Shown here one piece after another: positions 52,931 to 64,000 of a DNA stretch of 64,000 bases (the stretch's first letter is position 1; each line of letters starts with the position of its first letter). Under the pieces are notes generated by a model. It saw only the letters and a program-made list of their open reading frames with translations. It was not told where the DNA came from and searched no databases. The DNA is from Takifugu bimaculatus (taxonomy: Eukaryota; Chordata; Actinopteri; Tetraodontiformes; Tetraodontidae). The stretch lies in NCBI GenBank assembly GCA_004026145.2, contig CP034990.1, positions 4,564,476 to 4,628,475 on the forward strand. The letters run 5' to 3'. The translations under genes and the position numbers were made by a program.

Positions 52931-55900
52931 GCTGTTTGAAAAGACCAAGAGGATCAATTCAAGTAAAAGAAATAAATAAACTAATTTCACGAAAGTAGCG
53001 TTGGAAGGCCTGAAGGTGTAAGTCACGACAATCTGCATTTAAATGATGAGTTTTGCTTAAATTAATGTTAAGTGATGTGAAAAGCAAATAAACACTGCAA
53101 AATGAAATAAAAGAGCACAGACGCACATAAGATATAAAGTAAAACTTTATCATGACATACAAGTTTAAAGCCCTGAGAACCATCTCTTTATATTACTAAG
53201 AAGAACAAAACTGAATGTGTGAAAACCACTTTGGAAAAGTGCTCCGCTTAAATACAATCAGCACAAACCAGTTTTACAAGCATTCGTGTGTTTTGTCCTT
53301 TTTTGCTTGCATTAATCAAAGAGAAAACTATCATATCAGTAATATTATTATCATGTCCATAATAATAACAGTACAAAAATATGCACAAACCCCACAGTTG
53401 AATTAATATACGGAGCATTGTACAAGCAAAAAAAAAACAACATAAATGAATAAATGAGGTATTCCATAACCACTTGCATATGCACCTGTTTTTACACAGA
53501 TCTAGTTAATTTTTCAAACTATTTCAAACTGATTTTTTTCCCCAAAAGTATCCAAGAGACAAAAGGTTCTGCAGACTTCCAACTTCACAGCTTCCTGAGC
53601 GACGAGACTTTGCCTGCAGTTACTGAAGACAAAACCAAAAGAACCAGAGGATTTTTCAGCGACATGGCGGCGGCAGCGGCGCTCAGTTCTCGGTCCTCAG
53701 CTCCAACATTGATCCCAGCAGTGGCTGCAGCCCACTGCCTTGAGGTATTGTGGTATGACGAGGTAGGGGTGGTGTCTAACAGAGATACATCCACATACAC
53801 ACAGGCAGGAACGACACAACATATACACTCAACACGGCAGGTGTATGCACGTGAAAGGTCGTGCACAGAAAGTACAAGAGGCTGATGTGAGAGAACTTCA
53901 CTGTTCTGTAGTGTTAATGGATCATGTAGATCTGCAGGGGGGGTTATGATGGAAATCGTGCGATCACAGCGAAGTTAGGAGCACATTTGAAGGACAGTTG
54001 ACGTCATTAACACAAACTCATGCAGTATTCCGCTTTTCACTGCCATCTATGGGCCATTCGTGTTATTGCAAGTGTTTGGAATTGGCAAATAGCAATTTGT
54101 TTATTTAAAAGAATCAGTAAAAACTGTGCTGGTTCCTGCTTTTCAAACTTCTCTAATAAATACTAATTTATTTTTGTCATGGTAAATATGGTCTGATGGT
54201 CTCTGGGGGGTGGGGGGACAACCCATCAGGAAATGTATTAACCCGAGTTATAAATAATAATGAAACATGATAATCATCAATGGCAGCCCAAAAACCCATC
54301 CTAGCTAGACTGAACCTGCTTCTGTGGACACATGCACGCACACACACCCATACACACACAAGGCAGTCAAGCTACACTACAACAATCATTGCTTAGACCA
54401 AGCAGAGGAAATTTTAGAAACTATTTTAGTAACAGAGCAAAATGATTGAGCTGAGCAGCATCCATTAAACAACTCAGAAATAAAGTTAACACAACTGCAC
54501 GAATGACAACTGGTGTCTTAAAACGGACCAAATTCCTTCTTCAATCATTAAAAGTGATTGCTCTCCAAATGATTAAGCTTGAAGAGAAAGACATTCGTGG
54601 CCAGCCGAGGAGTGAAAACTGCTCCGGCTGAATCTGGCCAGCCACTAAATTAAGGCAGCATCTACAGTTCTCACCTTTGGAAAACAGCGTTATGTGTAGC
54701 ACAGAATTCTTCCATCTGTGGCTCCCGTAAGCCTCATCTGTGTTTTGCACTACAAAATGTCTGCAAATCCTGACACAGAAAGCCTCAAGGCCGCCCACCT
54801 CGGCTGGGCCCCCCCCCCCTTCCGGGGCTTTAAGACCTTTCCAAACACTTCAAATGTCTCACATTCAACACAGAAAAAGCTAAAGTAAAATGGTAGTTGT
54901 CCTTCGCACCATTTTTGAAGGCTACACTTGTTAAAGGGAGACACATACCTGATGATCAGAGGATCATCCACCTGTTTGTGGATTTTTAGGAAGAGGCTGC
55001 TTTAATAAGAAGGGCCACAATACAAGAGATCAGGCCCTCACTGGAGGTCACATTACACCTGGACAACCATATTTAATTATCTGCTAACAAAAAAATCCAC
55101 CTGTACAAATCAGATAATTAGATTATAATTGAATTTTAAATTATTTTACACTGTGACCCCCTGATTTACATCATGCTGTCAAACATGAATCTGGGCAATA
55201 CACCTCAGCTAAAATTCTTTTCAAACAACATCAGATGTAGTAAGATTATCCTACATGAGACACTCAGCTGTCCAGCAGTGCGCTAAAGCTGGCACAGACA
55301 GGATTGTACAAGGGATCAGTCAAGAGTAGCGACCTGGCTAATCTTTGGTACCTAGCTGTGCAATAACCAAAGGCTAACGCAATCAGGGTGTTAAAAACAC
55401 TGGTCACATGATTGTACACATGCATATTGTTTTGCTGCCATTATAAATGAAGACATTCTAACTGCAACTCAGGATTTAAGGTTAACCTGGTCACACTCCA
55501 GCGACCGTGAAACCTGTAGACAATCCAACACATCTATAAGTCAGCGAGGAGCACGTCTCTTCCCTGAAAAAATGACAAACAAAATGCGGATATATCAATC
55601 TTATTCGACAACAACTTGAAGAAGCCTTTAAAACAAAAGGAAGAAAGGATGCAAGCGTAAAAGAACTTCTACAACTAAATACAGGAGAAGAGAGACAGCA
55701 GAGCAATCTCAGTTCCTTTTGTCTAAAAAAGCAGTGTCAGTCACGTCAGTTTCAGATCCCAGGTCAGGGCGTCAAGTCTGGATGGCTTCTCAGCTCTATG
55801 AGGTACGTAGAGTCACTCTCCTTCTGAGAGCCTCATGAGGTATTCTTGATCAGTTGTGCATTCTAACGCTCCAAGTCCTTTTTCTTCTTTAAGTTAACAG

Positions 55901-56931
55901 TGAGTCCGTGCAGCTGGTTCCTGAGAGAGAGACACCCTTCAGAGCAGAGAGGCCAGTTAGAGCGAAGAACGACAGCAGTCACAGCGACCTTCAGCTCTGC
56001 GGCTCTAGTGGGAGCAAAGATGCACGAGAAGCCCGCAGCTACACCCAAATACACACGTGAGGAGCGGCTGTGAAAGTGGGACAATGACTGATGAAACTGC
56101 TGCAGGTTGCAATTTCTCCACATGTTTGCAATATATCTTTACAGCTTGTGCTGACCTGCAGTGATTTACAGTATGTTTACATGGAGATCCTTTACATAGC
56201 TACTGGTTTATATTTAGTCAAATCAGGTCTGTCATTGAAAGGTCAGTGACGAACTTCTCACCTTTCACATGAACCCGATGTGTCCTGACACTGTGCTGAT
56301 CTACAGCATCTGTCTGAGGTCCAGAAGTGTCTACAGCTTTTAGGGAATCCTGAGCGGCTCCAGTAGGAGGCCAGTCTATGATGTGTGTGCTATGTATACA
56401 AGGTTCCGCTCTACAGACTTCCCTGACAACCCACCCCCCCACCCCCCCATTGCAACAAGGTCAAAAAAAAGAATACAAAAATAAAGTTGATTCAGGTTAA
56501 ATATTCTACAGCTCCTGAGGTAAAGACACCACTGCAGGTTACTTGATTTGAGGTATGTAAAAAGAGAAAAACTAAAAATAAAATGATTTTTAAACACAAA
56601 ATCAAAAAGACAACAAAATGGCAACAAAGAAAATGTCCTAAATAAAAACTTTTCAAGTTCAGTTATGACTACACCTGTCAGTGGGTTTGGCTGAGCTGAT
56701 TGTGTTTAGCGTGTCGATTATGATTGAAGTGTGTGTCTGCATGATTGTAGTGTGATGTTCAGGTAAATGCATAGCTGTGCATTTGGACACATGCTGTTGT
56801 ATAAAATTCTTGGGCTCCGAGTTTATGATTTGACAGCCAAGAGGTGACAGGATTGATGAGGTATTTGTTGTGCAACAGTTTTGTTATTTGGGGTTTTTAC
56901 TGTGTGTTCTGCCAGCGCAGAGACATCAGGT
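52931..56931 (-). other. arid3b 3' UTR / convergent intergenic region
   Basis: No exon seen. It includes Ala/Ser-type low-complexity codons by chance near 53660 and a CA-rich stretch near 54335. It probably contains the 3' UTR of the minus-strand arid3 gene and the spacer to sema7a. The transcript end is not identifiable. Confidence 0.4.
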
Positions 56932-59900
56932 TTACGGTGACCCGCTGGGGGTCGGCTCGGCCGAGGCAGGACCCTTAGAGGAGGAGGAGGAGGATGCAGG
57001 GCTGAGGGTCTGAGCCGCGGGTGCAGGGAAGCCAAAGCTTGTGCTGGTTCCAGCAGGGGAGGCCGAAGCTGCTGCAGTGGCAGCGGCGGCGGCGGCGGCA
57101 GCGGCAGCTGCGGCGGCAGCAGACACAGCAGATCCCGGAGCCCCTCCAGACTTCTGAGCAAAAAGGGTTCCTGACAGAACATTTGGAGAGGTTATATTTG
57201 CAGGTAGGGTGTGACGCTTACAATCCTGCTCTAAGAGAAGACATCAGAATATTCATCAATGCCTTTAAACCCAGAAGCTCAACACACAAACGCACATACA
57301 AACCTGAGTAAATTGTGCCATTGACCTCCACCGAGACCGTGATGCTGGCATTTCCATTGGTTGAGATGCTGAGAGACATGTCCTGCTGCTTTTCATCTGA
57401 AGGAACAAAGATGTTTGCTCACATATTTGCAACACATAAATACACACAATCACCAAACTAAAATGTGTACTACTCAAGAACCTTTAACCCATAAGTCCCA
57501 ATAGTGTTGAAGGCCCAAACTAATTTAGTGTATTCCTTAAGACTGTGTGACCGCACGTGATGCAGCATTCATGAATGTGCTCAGTGCTGTTCAGAAAATA
57601 TGCAGGAAGTCTGGTTTTGTCTTCAGAGACAGTGGAACAAAGGAACCTGCCTGGTGGACACAGCTCATACTGAGAGCAGTTGTGGAATAGAAGCTTTCTG
57701 GCAGCACTGACCTCTGGTGGACATGGTTGGCGCTCCCAGGCGCAGGTTCATGGGCATCTGAGAAGCCATGGCCAGCAGGTTGTGCTGAAAAGCCTGTTGC
57801 ATCAGACGCTGCTGCTCTTCAGCCAAACGGGCCATTTTCCGTTCTGGCCCTTCGCCTCCACCTGTCTCCAGCTTTTCTCTCAATTGCTCCAGGGTGGCAG
57901 CTCTGGCCAAACCTGCAACCTGCTGCTGACCAAGAGCCAGCGCCATGGAGGGTCTTACTGCCATAATGGAGGACGTCAGATCCTCTGAAACAAAGACAAG
58001 TGGACATGTGATCATTTCAGACCGACACCGAACAACCACAATCTGCTGTGGAGCGCAGATTCCGATTCCCTGTTTTGTTGATTAACAATGATGCATATTT
58101 CAACCAAAGATTTAATGTAGAATGACTTATGAACACATGAATGTCAGGCCTTAACATATTTTTGCTCTGCCAAGTGGTTTTCCTTTAACCTCCTGCCGAG
58201 AACCCCCCCTCCTCCAAGGGTAACAACCCCTGATTTCAATAAAAACAAAACCAAGCTGCTGAGGACGTGCAAAGCAGTTACACGTCAGTAATGGCTGGCG
58301 AAGCACGTGCAGTCCTGCACGATCAAAGCAGAATCTCCGGAAAAATACAGTGCGTTACACAAAATGCTGTTGGGCCCTAAACTGTATCAGGTTTAGGCCC
58401 CCGACATCAGTAATGACGGATCCTGCTGGAGTGGAATGAAGACTTCAGAGTTAATATAGTGGCCAAGAGTGGGAACCGTGTCATTAATCAGCAGTAAAGC
58501 TGAGGGGGTGTTCAGCCGCCCGAGGCACAAGTGCTCCACACCTGACTCTTAAACATCTGGATGGTCTGTGCACACACAGTTCTAAAAAATAGATAACGTG
58601 CACACACACCACTGGTCAGATATGAAGAGGAGAGACATGTGAGTAGTACGATAAAGTAATGGTAGTAGTATTTACACACCAAATAGAAGTTAAATTCCTG
58701 GGACATTTTTAATGTTTGCGTTAATATTTAGGGATGTAATGTTCCTAAAATGCAGCAGAGGGCGTGGTTTCTCTATAAATCACTAGCTGTGAATTACACG
58801 TTGCCCTAAATCATAAGAAACCACAAGAAAAAAATGTGTGTGTTTCAGCTGCTTCTTAAAATAATCATTTTAAGACATTGTGATTATTTTAAGTGTATGA
58901 TTAAAGTTTGATGCTCTTCTGGCATCTGTCAGAGTTTTTGCAAGGTTCCTACCTTTCTTCAGAGGGGCTCCTGGTGAGGCCTGCAGGCCATTCAGAGCCC
59001 CAGAAGTCCCTGCAGCCAGAGCTGAGAGGTGCATCTTGGGAGGCGAGAGGATGTGAGGGGCTGTGCTGGGAGAAGGAGAGAAGCGGAAGAGGCTGCTGCT
59101 GTAACTTGGACGACGACCCTCACGGCGGTTACTGTCGATGGCAGCCTGAAGTTCACCTGGAGAGCTGAAGCCTTTTCTCTCACACTCGTAAGGGTACAGA
59201 TATTTCATGTACCTTAAACAAAAATCACATAAAAAATGCATCAGATCTCCACCGAAACCATTCAATCACCGCAACCAGAATCTACGTAACCCAGCAGGAC
59301 CCTTCACAGGTTTGGATGTATCAAGAAAAAACATCCATTAGATTGATGAGGTGTAATGTTTAGAGATAACTACTGAAGGCTTTAAAAAATAAAAAGCAGT
59401 TCCTTGATTGTGCGCTTAAGCATTCAAATTATAATGTCAGTGGCTAGATAGAAAAGAATATTGGACAAAAGCAAAGGTCACCATGAATAATGATCTTATT
59501 CAATGTTTTTTTCCCAGTGCTACTCTGTGTGGCTGTGATGAGATCTTAAATAAAGTCCTTCACACAGAGTCACACACGGGAAAAAAATCCTGCTTGCGTT
59601 TGGCTAAAACACTCAGAACACTTGGATGACATCAGTAAATCTCTACAAGCATGCACTGTCACAGCTCTGGTATTTTCACATCCAAGTGTTGTGCATGTTG
59701 CATGATGGTGGGATAGAAGCACCGGGGATCAATACGATGCCGAGAGGAGTATCCATTAGAGAGAGTGAGTCCTGCACAACATTAAAAATGCATAAAGCTT
59801 CACGAGGACAACCTGATTATGGATAGGATGGAGAGGTGTCACATCTACCAGAGGTTTTCCATCAAATTTCTGTGTAGAAGCTGTCCGTCTGAAGCGGTCC

Positions 59901-60449
59901 AACTCACTGTGACCTCTGACCCAAATAATGCCAATAAATCTATGGCAATCAATGAACTATTTGTGTGATGGGAAGGAAAAGGGGAACTGTGAGGAAGGTG
60001 GGCAGACAAACTCTATAAACATGCAGCTGAGGTTTAGTTTAGTCTGTACTCCCTCTATCTCTCCCCTCTAATTTTAACTACCCCCCCCCCCACACACACA
60101 CCAGCACAAACACACACATTACAGCATAAAGAAATGCTTGTTTCCACTTAAGATATTTCATTTAGTGACAAAAAAACAAATGAAAGCTAAGATGGATGTT
60201 CAGCAGGATACCTTAAGAGGTAAACGGGTATATTAAAGCCTAAGAAATGAACTGTGCATCCTTACTGTGTGCGCAGGGTGAACGCTGCACTGGTGATGGA
60301 GGTAGGCAGGTTCAGTCCTTTTGTGATTTCTCTCCAGATTTTCTTGTTGATGACCTCCACTAGGCCCCCCTTCTCTGTCACCAGCTTGTAAAGCATGTAC
60401 AGATCCAGAACCTGTTTGGCCATGATGGGGATACGGTTGACCGGGGTAC
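56932..60449 (-). CDS. arid3b: arid3 family gene (probably arid3b), 3' exons
   Basis: Exons (minus): 60449-60266, 59212-58953, 57984-57712, 57396-57304, 57170-56932. Splice phases all agree. The first gives the second half of an ARID DNA-binding domain: GTPVNRIPIMAKQVLDLYML, YKLVTEKGGLVEVINKKIWR, LNLPTSITSAAFTLRTQ. The next completes the extended ARID with YMKYLYPYECERKGFSSPGE and LQAAIDSNRREGRRPSYSSS. Then comes the REKLES region: ATLEQLREKLETGGGEGPER, RLMQQAFQHNLLAMASQMPM, SLSISTNGNASITVSVEVNG, TIYSGTLFAQK. The last exon adds a 14-residue Ala run and Ser-rich tail, stop at 56932-56934. ARID3 proteins bind AT-rich DNA and multimerise through REKLES. arid3b is chosen over arid3a/c by neighbour sema7a, as in human 15q24; that choice is moderate. 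Confidence 0.88.
57060..57123 (-). repeat. GCN repeat encoding poly-alanine
   Basis: Mixed GCC/GCT/GCG codons on the minus strand code for 14 alanines, a Thr, and more alanines in the last arid3 exon. The mix of codons argues for selection on the protein run rather than simple slippage. Confidence 0.85.
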
Positions 60450-63400
60450 CTAGAGAGAACATAGAAATGCAAAGCAAATAAATCAATCTGTCTTTACAGT
60501 AATGCATTGAATGATGCATCTGTTTATTTTGCTATTATTTGTCTCTCCGCCTAAAACATTCACATTGATTAGTGGCAAAAGCACCGTTAATTTGTCTTGG
60601 AAACATATTAGCCCAGTTAAGGAAATCTGGCTTGACCTGGAAAGGGGGATTCACAAACAACATAAAGCGGCTCTAGACTTTTGATACAGATGCATTAATC
60701 TTGTCAACAGCTTAGCTGCGGTGAAGCTTGCAAGAAGCGTGTGGGGTGGAAGCGGGGGGAGGCGGTGGAGCAGCAGAATCAAAAAGTGCAACAGTAGAAC
60801 ATGAGCAGGAGGAGGGGAAGGGGATTGTGACGACTTGTTAATCCACGGGCAGCGGTGGGCGGGGGTGGGCTCCTGGATAGGCAATATAATGAAGCTTATT
60901 TAGAGGATTGGACTAAGTAAATCCACACCCCTCTGCTGTTAGCGCAGTCAGATGTACTGCAGGGGACTCATACAGATTTGCCCTCGCACCTAATGCCAGG
61001 CAATCCTTCAGCCCTTGCACAGGCTGCTCTTAACCCGGAGTCAGACTCATTAATGACTCTGTACAATAGCAGTGCGATCAGGCCATAAGGATTAGCCCCG
61101 ATTAATTTCTTAAGTTAGCAACATGTCTTGCAGCCGTGTCCAAGGGGCCTAGTTGATCAGAGGAACTGACATAAGTCCAGGGATCAGGAAGGTGTGGAAG
61201 TGTTGACCGACCAGGAGTGGCCTGGAGCAGTTAATGTGGAGAGGCCTTCTAAAAATCTATGCTTCAGAAGTGGAGCACGCTCACTGTTTTATTGATAAGA
61301 GGAATGCTGACGGCACTATAAAAATGTGTTGAGGCCATGGATGAAGCTCTAGAACTATTAAAACTGTTCTTCGTACTTATCTGTAAAGTGGTTTTAACCA
61401 CAGCGTGAGTGAGTAAAGGCTTAAAAAAATGAGAGAATGGAGAATCCAAAATGGAGAATCCAAAATTAGATAAGGAAATTATGCTTTTCTCATTCATAAT
61501 CTCATCTAAAATCTAAAAACAAAAGATTATTTCATCATATTTGGATCAAGTAAGGATTAACTGTCACATTTAAATTAAAAACAATGTCATAAACCAACAA
61601 AATCGTTTAGCATTTTAAAGCTAAAAATGTTTTCTTATCGCAACAGCCAATGACAGCAAAACTGGAGACCTTTGCCAAAGAAGAGTTTATTCATGGTCAT
61701 TTAACATAGCTGTTGGGCTCTACACGAATATTATTTAGCATTCATGACTGCACAGGTGATATATCACACTTTTGTGCATTGACCATGGCGGTGCCAGTGA
61801 ATACTCTCGAATTTCAACAGCAGATAACGGGGATGTCAGTTTGAACTTCCACAACATCCCAGAACAGTGGCAGCACTTCCAGAACACACGGCAGATCCAT
61901 ACACAGGGAATGCAGTGCTGCCGGGACCAGTCATTTAATTCAGTGCAAGACATCAATCCAGCATCAAACAATTAGCACAACGAGAGGGGTCAGAGGTCGG
62001 CCAGGGGTTATCGATGTGTGAATTAAAATGCATGTCAGCAGTAAGCCATGTTTTCATAATGGCCCGGACATGAACAATGAGAGCACAACAAATGAGACAC
62101 AACAGCGAAGGCCCCACAGTGACAGGCCAGCAGTTAGTCAGGCTTAATTCACCTCTGTGCTTTTATTCACACCATTTGTCCACTGTCAGGTCTGCTTCTA
62201 TTCATTTATTCTAAAGATGTACACAGAAGCACAACAGAGTTTGGAGGGTAAACCTAACACACCTTAGGGAAACTAAAGGTAATTCTGAAACCTAAAGCAG
62301 CATGAATTAGTCAACACTGGCCTCAGGCAGGTTTCACATGTCATCATCAAACTCTGAATGCTTGTCCATCATATGGAAGCATCTATGATAAAGACCTTGG
62401 ATTTAAAAGGTACTCGCATGGGCCTTTTTATTTTCTCTGCTTTTTTTGGTGTCCAACATCTGCTCCTTTTCCTACCCCGGAGACATTTAGGACTTAAAGG
62501 CTTAATTAGACCAGGCCAAAGGGTTTCTTTTGATCACAGCTGCTTTAATGTGCACTCACACACTGGTCATCAGACACCACAGGCACACTGGTCAAAGGCC
62601 TTGCGTGCCCGTCTTGGTGACTATTGGCTATTTTTTTCCTGGTGTAAATCTATGATTTGTCCCCTCTGATGATCCTAGCGTGTAATTGGCTGCAGGCTTC
62701 ACCTCCCATCATCCTTTGCCCTGGACTGATTTCCCCCCCGGGACAGGGCCATCAGGAGCCTAGTGATTAATGGCGCCAGGGGTCATAGGTCTCTCTGGTG
62801 GGAAGTGCTGCGACTGTGGGCCTCTGAACCACTCCCCGAATCCTTCCTCTAACTTCCACAGTGAAGATCCACTAGGCCACTGGGTCTTCATACTTCACAT
62901 GAAAAACCAGTTGGACAGGTAGGGGGTGATAATCTACATCTTGTATTTGTATTTGTTGTCATTAATATGCTGAGTTTAACGCTTGTGCTATCATTAATAT
63001 GCAGCATTTTCAGACTAAGATGATGGTAATGTGAACGCAGTGTAAAACCCTTTCAGTTCATGTTTATCAGAACATAACTACCCATAGGGGACAATTACAT
63101 TGAAAAAGACAAGTAACAGAGGGCTAAGTCCATCTGAAATAGACATTAGCATTTCCCTGTTCATGTAGCTTTCTAATGTAAGCACAAAAAAGAAACAAGG
63201 TCATTTTATCCGACCCCTGACCTGTTTTTAGTAGGAGACAGCTGTTCACATTAAAGAGCCACTATAATAAATCAGTGGAACTGGCCTTCATGCCAGCACT
63301 GGTAAATTACACATCTCTGACTTCACAAGGTAGGGATTTTTTAAATAATGAAGTGAGAGGACTACAGCTTTTCAGAGGAAATTAATTCTTTAATGAAGAG

Positions 63401-64000
63401 TGTAAGGTTTCAGTTCAGCATGAAGGAAAAGCGGCCGAAATGAAAACACCACTGGGCCTTTGTTGCTTTAATTATTACAATCAATATAAAGATTATTCTG
63501 TGATTGTTTGGGCAAAAGTCTCTTGCTGGAAAAAAATCATGGTGGATCCGAAAAGAAACACAGTCTGCAAAGGAAAGACTGTGAAATATAAAGCAGGAAA
63601 CAAGTTGTTTGTGCTACCTTCAAGAGGGAAGGAATAAGGGAATGAAGGATGGAAGTAAAGAAAGAAAAAAGGGGAGGAGTAGGAGCTAGCCAGCTGGAGA
63701 AAGACAGGATTACTGCTGTAAGGAAGGTGTCAGCCAAGACAAACAGCCCCCGGCCTCACGTCAGAGTCTGAATCCTTTCAAAGCATTCAGAGCCCAGCAG
63801 CTCACCCACACCTTCTGAGCAGCCACCATGTCTGCACACACCAGTAATCTCCCCAAGCCTGGCTACATCTGAGCCGGAGACCTGAGTGATGGCTCTAAAA
63901 TAAACAACCATTTCTTCATAAAATGTGAAAATAATGTGAAATAAAAGCTTCCCGCCTTTAGCCACACTGCCAACCATGGGACCATTTACATAATAAATGG
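60450..64000 (-). other. arid3 upstream intron sequence
   Basis: No coding exon recognised up to the window edge, so the first half of the ARID exon set lies further right. Several GC-balanced, repeat-free stretches (about 60900-61160 and 62640-62900) with TTAATTA-like words look like possible conserved non-coding elements. I cannot test conservation here. Confidence 0.4.

Noticed and set aside
53585..53885. Ala-rich frames on both strands near 53660 as a missing exon
   Set aside because: No splice sites or family resemblance; probably arid3b 3' UTR or intergenic low-complexity sequence.
1..64000. CRISPR array, tRNA or rRNA genes
   Set aside because: Tandem repeats here are microsatellites or short duplications without spacers, and I recognised no tRNA or rRNA sequence.

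Overview
This is teleost fish DNA. The host genes are vertebrate and intron-rich, and the repeat set is typical of teleosts: Rex1, Rex3, L2, Tx1-type LINEs, Tc1, hAT, PIF/Harbinger and Ty3/gypsy elements. I see no bacterial-type operons, CRISPR arrays, tRNA or rRNA genes.

The host genes are these. (1) The last exons of thsd4 (453-3682, plus strand), which encode a run of thrombospondin type-1 repeats and a PLAC domain ending in a stop. (2) A complete sema7a (40439-47495, plus strand): sema, PSI and Ig domains and a GPI-type tail in 14 exons, 616 codons if all the splices I chose are used. (3) The 3' half of an arid3 gene, probably arid3b (56932-60449, minus strand): the second part of the ARID domain, the REKLES region and a poly-alanine/serine tail, with its first introns filling the right edge. 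In human, THSD4, SEMA7A and ARID3B all lie in 15q23-q24, so the gene set makes sense as a syntenic block. sema7a and arid3b are convergent.

Almost everything between 4.5 and 39 kb is transposon debris, mostly nested. The core is a minus-strand Tx1-type LINE (Tx1-A, about 12070-23085). It is split by a 376-bp L2 tail (target-site duplication GAACAC), by a PIF/Harbinger element (17568-21391, duplication AAT) that itself holds an L2 LINE, and by a hAT element (12971-16872, 8-bp duplication) that itself holds Rex3, a possible solo LTR and a short tailed insertion. To the right come a gypsy element cut by a second Harbinger copy, a Rex3 5' part, a solo LTR (duplication GCCGG), and three more Tx1 pieces in the same orientation, one of them split by Rex1. 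The left flank (4.6-11.5 kb) has a Rex1/L2-group LINE with a 479-codon open frame, a dead Tc1 element, microsatellites and a gypsy LTR with a gag stub.

The most unusual item is at 37186-38945. It is an N-terminal fragment of the replicative helicase gene mcm4, with 5' UTR and about the first 200 codons apparently intronless. It is fused at its 3' end to an L2 3' tail, sits inside older L2 sequence, and was later split by a deleted hAT. This looks like a template-switch retrocopy. A second copy of the same deleted hAT lies at 50102-51611 with a roughly 0.4-kb inverted arm, and is followed by an L2 3' half.

All identifications come from reading the translations and from remembered family sequences. 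No database search was run, and exon boundaries are inferred from GT/AG sites and reading phase.
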